From contig SXPB01000252.1 of NCBI GenBank assembly GCA_005776475.1, positions 1-35,255 on the forward strand: a stretch of 35,255 nucleotides of DNA, written 5' to 3'. Made by a program: the position numbers and the translations under genes. The notes beneath the pieces were generated by a model. That model was not told where the DNA came from. It made no database searches and worked only from the letters and a program-made list of their open reading frames with translations. Origin of the DNA: Planctomycetia bacterium (GTDB lineage: Bacteria; Planctomycetota; UBA1135; UBA2386). This document shows, in pieces, positions 33,016-35,255 of this stretch (position 1 is the stretch's first letter; each line of letters starts with the position of its first letter).

Positions 33016-34748
33016 TGCACGAAGTCCTCCGCGGCGAGGCGACCGCGCACCCAGTGCTGTTCGGATTCGTAGTGCGCGCCAAAGCCGTGCTCGTCAAGCC
33101 AGGCCGGCCGCGCCACCAAGGCCACATAGCTGCCGCGCCGCAGGCCCGTGGCCGGCAGGAAGCGCTCGTCGAGCGTGCCGATCTCGACCGCCTGCTCGTC
33201 CAGGAGCGCCTCCGGGCGGAAGCGATTGTGCCAGCGCTCGTCTCGCTGCACGAGCCGGCGCATCGAGGCCCACACACTTCGGGCTTCGGCGAGCCGGCCC
33301 GACGCTGCGGCGGTGTCGACGCGCTCGAGTTCGTTGGCAGGCCCGGCCCAGTAGTCACCTTCATGGTCACGCAACACCACCCGATCGAGCGGAACCACGC
33401 CGCCGTCGGCGAGCAAGCGCAGCCGATCGTTGTCGCGGCGAGCGACCAGACGCTGCCGAACCACACCCTGTTGCACCGTCACCAACGGCGTCGAGGTGCG
33501 CGACGGCAACACGCCGCCGTCCAGAGCCGCCGTTCCCACGTCCAGATGGAAGCGATCGGCGGCACCACGCGTTCGCGTCGTTGCCCGCGGCGCCATCAAC
33601 ATGGTGTCGGCCGGCAACACGATCGCGCCCGGCGCGCGCCCCGCGAACAGCGTGCGCGAGCACACGGTGACCGCTTCGTGGCGTTCCTGGTCGAGCACGG
33701 TCCAACTGACCGCGACGCCGCGCACGCCGAAACCATCGTGGAAGTAGCCGAAGGCGAAGATCGCCGCGGTGGTGCCAAAGCCAAGCGCTGGCACCGTCAC
33801 CAACGCCAGCAACGGTTGTCGCCGACGGCGCAGCCAGAAGAAGTTCACCGGTCCGGCGACCAGCGCGAACAACACGATGACGATGACGAACACGCGCACC
33901 GGCGCCTCGCCGAGCCCCGGGATCGGCATTTCGTCGTGCAGGCCCTCGCCGATCGGCAGTGGCCCATCCCCGAACTGTCCGAGGTCGCTCGGCACCGTCA
34001 CCGGCCCCGCCAGCGAACCGATCGTGACCAGGGCGCCAAGGCCATGCGGCACCGTGGTGCTGCCGGCGAGCGTGCGCAGCGGACCCGCCGGCAGGCTGTT
34101 CGGGTCGGCGAGCAGCACGGTGGCACCCGCGAACGCGGCGCGGCGCAGTGCTTCCTGGACTTCCGGGGCCAACGCCGCGCGGCCGTCGACGATGACGACG
34201 TCGAAACCGGTGTAGAGGCGCCAATCGGTCGGCGCATCGGCCGACGCGACCTGCCGCTGTTGTGGCGCTCCCGACGGCCCGAAGCGCAACCGGTGCAGGC
34301 ACGCGACGCCGGCGGCGCCCGCATCGGGCCGATCGCTGACCAGAAGACCGGCGATGCCCTCACCCTGCGTGAAGTTGACCTGCTGCGCCTGCTCGACGCC
34401 ATCCACCACGAACCGCAGGATCGGGTCCGGGAACGGCGTCGGCAGCGGAAAGAAGGACACCGCACGTTCCTTTGGCGGCAGCACCACCGAGCGGACCACG
34501 CGCACGTCGGCGTTGAGCCAGGTCGGGGTGACGAGCTCGACCAACACGTCGTGTTCGCGCGTGTCGACGTTCGCGATCTCGATGCGAAGGAAGCCGAACC
34601 CGCCTGGGTTCGACGAACCGGCGCAGGCGAGGGTGCGCAGCGTGCACGTGGCGGTGCCGCCGCGTTCGTGCGCGAACGAACCTTCCTGCGCGGTGGCGCT
34701 GGCCAAGAAGAAGCCGAGCGCGGCGATCAGCACGGAACGACGACTCAT
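33012..34748 (-). CDS. Exported membrane protein of the MoxR/ABC operon, function unknown
   Basis: A 578-residue protein with signal peptide MSRRSVLIAALGFFLASATAQ. About 120 residues of beta-sandwich come first (LRIEIANVDTREHDVLVELV). An amidotransferase-like alpha/beta region follows (FDVVIVDGRAALAPEVQEAL, ATVLLADPNS). Two transmembrane helices lie around FVIVIVLFALVAGPVNFFWL and ALVTVPALGFGTTAAIFAFG, with an Arg-rich turn between them, and a large C-terminal domain ends at WVRGRLAAEDFVQ. The layout (exported domain, paired helices, second domain) recalls membrane partners of planctomycete ABC exporters. No catalytic motif is visible. The start overlaps the MoxR stop; translation is probably coupled. 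Confidence 0.78.
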   Translation of the reverse strand: MSRRSVLIAALGFFLASATAQEGSFAHERGGTATCTLRTLACAGSSNPGGFGFLRIEIANVDTREHDVLVELVTPTWLNADVRVVRSVVLPPKERAVSFFPLPTPFPDPILRFVVDGVEQAQQVNFTQGEGIAGLLVSDRPDAGAAGVACLHRLRFGPSGAPQQRQVASADAPTDWRLYTGFDVVIVDGRAALAPEVQEALRRAAFAGATVLLADPNSLPAGPLRTLAGSTTVPHGLGALVTIGSLAGPVTVPSDLGQFGDGPLPIGEGLHDEMPIPGLGEAPVRVFVIVIVLFALVAGPVNFFWLRRRRQPLLALVTVPALGFGTTAAIFAFGYFHDGFGVRGVAVSWTVLDQERHEAVTVCSRTLFAGRAPGAIVLPADTMLMAPRATTRTRGAADRFHLDVGTAALDGGVLPSRTSTPLVTVQQGVVRQRLVARRDNDRLRLLADGGVVPLDRVVLRDHEGDYWAGPANELERVDTAAASGRLAEARSVWASMRRLVQRDERWHNRFRPEALLDEQAVEIGTLDERFLPATGLRRGSYVALVARPAWLDEHGFGAHYESEQHWVRGRLAAEDFVQ

Positions 34749-35255
34749 CGCATGCCTCCAGGCAAGGTGCGATCGACGATCGGCACCTGTTCGAGCAATT
34801 CGGCCACGACGGCGCACGCGCGCACGCCGGCGACGAGGGCGGTGTGCTGCAGCACCAGCCGGTGCGCCAAGGCGGGCACCGCCACGCGCTGCACGTCGGC
34901 GAAGTCGACGTTGGGACGACCGGCGAGCAACGCCGCCGCCCGCCCCGATTCGGCGATCGCGATCGCTGCGCGCGGCGATGCCGGAAAGCGCACATGCTGC
35001 CGCACCATGGGCGGCGCCTCGGCGCGGGCCGGATCGCACGCTGCCACCAACCGCGCGACGTAGTGCGCCACCGCCACGGGCAGGAACACGCCATCGACCA
35101 GCGCGAACAGCTCGTCGAGCTCGCCAGCCGTGAACACGGCCCCGGGTGTCGGCGGCTCGCCACGACGCCGCGTGGTGAGGATCTGCGCCAGCACGTCCGG
35201 ACTGACGCCCGGCACCTCGACCTTGAACAGGAAGCGGTCGAGCTGCGCCTCCGGC
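34745..35255 (-). CDS. MoxR-type AAA+ ATPase, C-terminal part, cut by the window edge
   Basis: MoxR ATPases remodel protein complexes, usually with DUF58 and VWA partners. Only the last 170 residues are in the window, entering in frame at 35255 with PEAQLDRFLFKVEVPG, the diagnostic sensor-2-side motif of the family. The lid follows: a helix pair (VAVAHYVARLVAACDPARA) and VRFPASPRAAIAIAESGRA then AALLAGRPNVDFADVQRVAV, with the family's ASPRA arginine. The Walker A and B motifs lie beyond the border. It is the first visible gene of the leftward operon and its stop overlaps the next ATG (34745-34748). Confidence 0.93.
   Translation of the reverse strand, partial: PEAQLDRFLFKVEVPGVSPDVLAQILTTRRRGEPPTPGAVFTAGELDELFALVDGVFLPVAVAHYVARLVAACDPARAEAPPMVRQHVRFPASPRAAIAIAESGRAAALLAGRPNVDFADVQRVAVPALAHRLVLQHTALVAGVRACAVVAELLEQVPIVDRTLPGGMR

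Noticed and set aside
1-35255. Selenoprotein genes interrupted by UGA
   Set aside because: Every recognised gene ends at a stop with no family sequence continuing past a TGA in the same frame, so no selenoprotein could be supported despite the tRNA-Sec gene.
1-35255. CRISPR arrays, prophage or integrative element borders
   Set aside because: No regularly spaced direct repeats, integrase, capsid, terminase or attachment-site duplication were seen. The tRNA-Sec 3' end is not repeated elsewhere in the window.

Overview
The window is strongly GC-rich, densely coded bacterial DNA. Several features point to the Planctomycetota, probably a lineage with secreted proteins carrying a recurrent C-terminal beta-rich module. 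These are: an ECF sigma factor next to a large Ser/Thr kinase; a MoxR / DUF58 / BatA / VWA cluster; a sortilin-type BNR protein; a multi-repeat carboxypeptidase-regulatory-like protein; a GHL10-type hydrolase; and a GH29 fucosidase. No plasmid, phage or CRISPR signature is visible. The lineage is an inference from gene content.

Layout. 1-2.4 kb: start of a Fe/Mn superoxide dismutase (-, cut by the window edge), mazG (+), a 328-base gene-free stretch with the only classical intrinsic terminator seen and a possible structured RNA, then a TPR-like lipoprotein (-). 2.5-6.0 kb: an orphan acyl carrier protein (-), a membrane EEP-family phosphodiesterase (+), the selenocysteine tRNA (-), and three leftward genes (TPR-like tail, small membrane protein, M50 protease) upstream of it. 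6.1-7.4 kb: an elongation factor P with an unusual loop tip, then a lipoprotein. 7.4-7.9 kb: a scar with a probable transposase remnant and a headless PIN-toxin remnant. 7.9-11.7 kb: a secreted GHL10-like protein (-) divergent from a CstA-family transporter (+). 11.8-14.9 kb: a kinase / alpha-beta hydrolase / degenerate cyclase fusion and its ECF sigma factor. 14.9-25.2 kb: secreted and polysaccharide-related proteins. 25.3-35.3 kb: a leftward seven-gene operon.

How the genes work together. The clearest unit is the last operon: MoxR ATPase, a secreted/membrane protein, ABC ATPase, ABC permease, DUF58 protein, BatA-like VWA protein, and a VWA-amidotransferase-VWA protein. All six junctions are the same 4-base stop/start overlap, so the ABC exporter and the MoxR/VWA proteins are almost certainly made together. 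MoxR/DUF58/VWA proteins act elsewhere as chaperone-like assembly or stress systems in the envelope; coupling to an ABC-2 type exporter suggests an envelope machine. The middle region looks like outer-surface and glycan-degradation capacity. The ECF sigma and kinase pair is a typical planctomycete signalling cassette, but the kinase carries an unusual C-terminus.

Most worth following up: the EF-P tip (Asp where Lys or Arg is normally modified), the three-part kinase fusion, the seven-gene overlapping operon, the selenocysteine tRNA, and the structured RNA candidate at about 1.26-1.42 kb. Functions rest on motifs read by eye; no searches were run.
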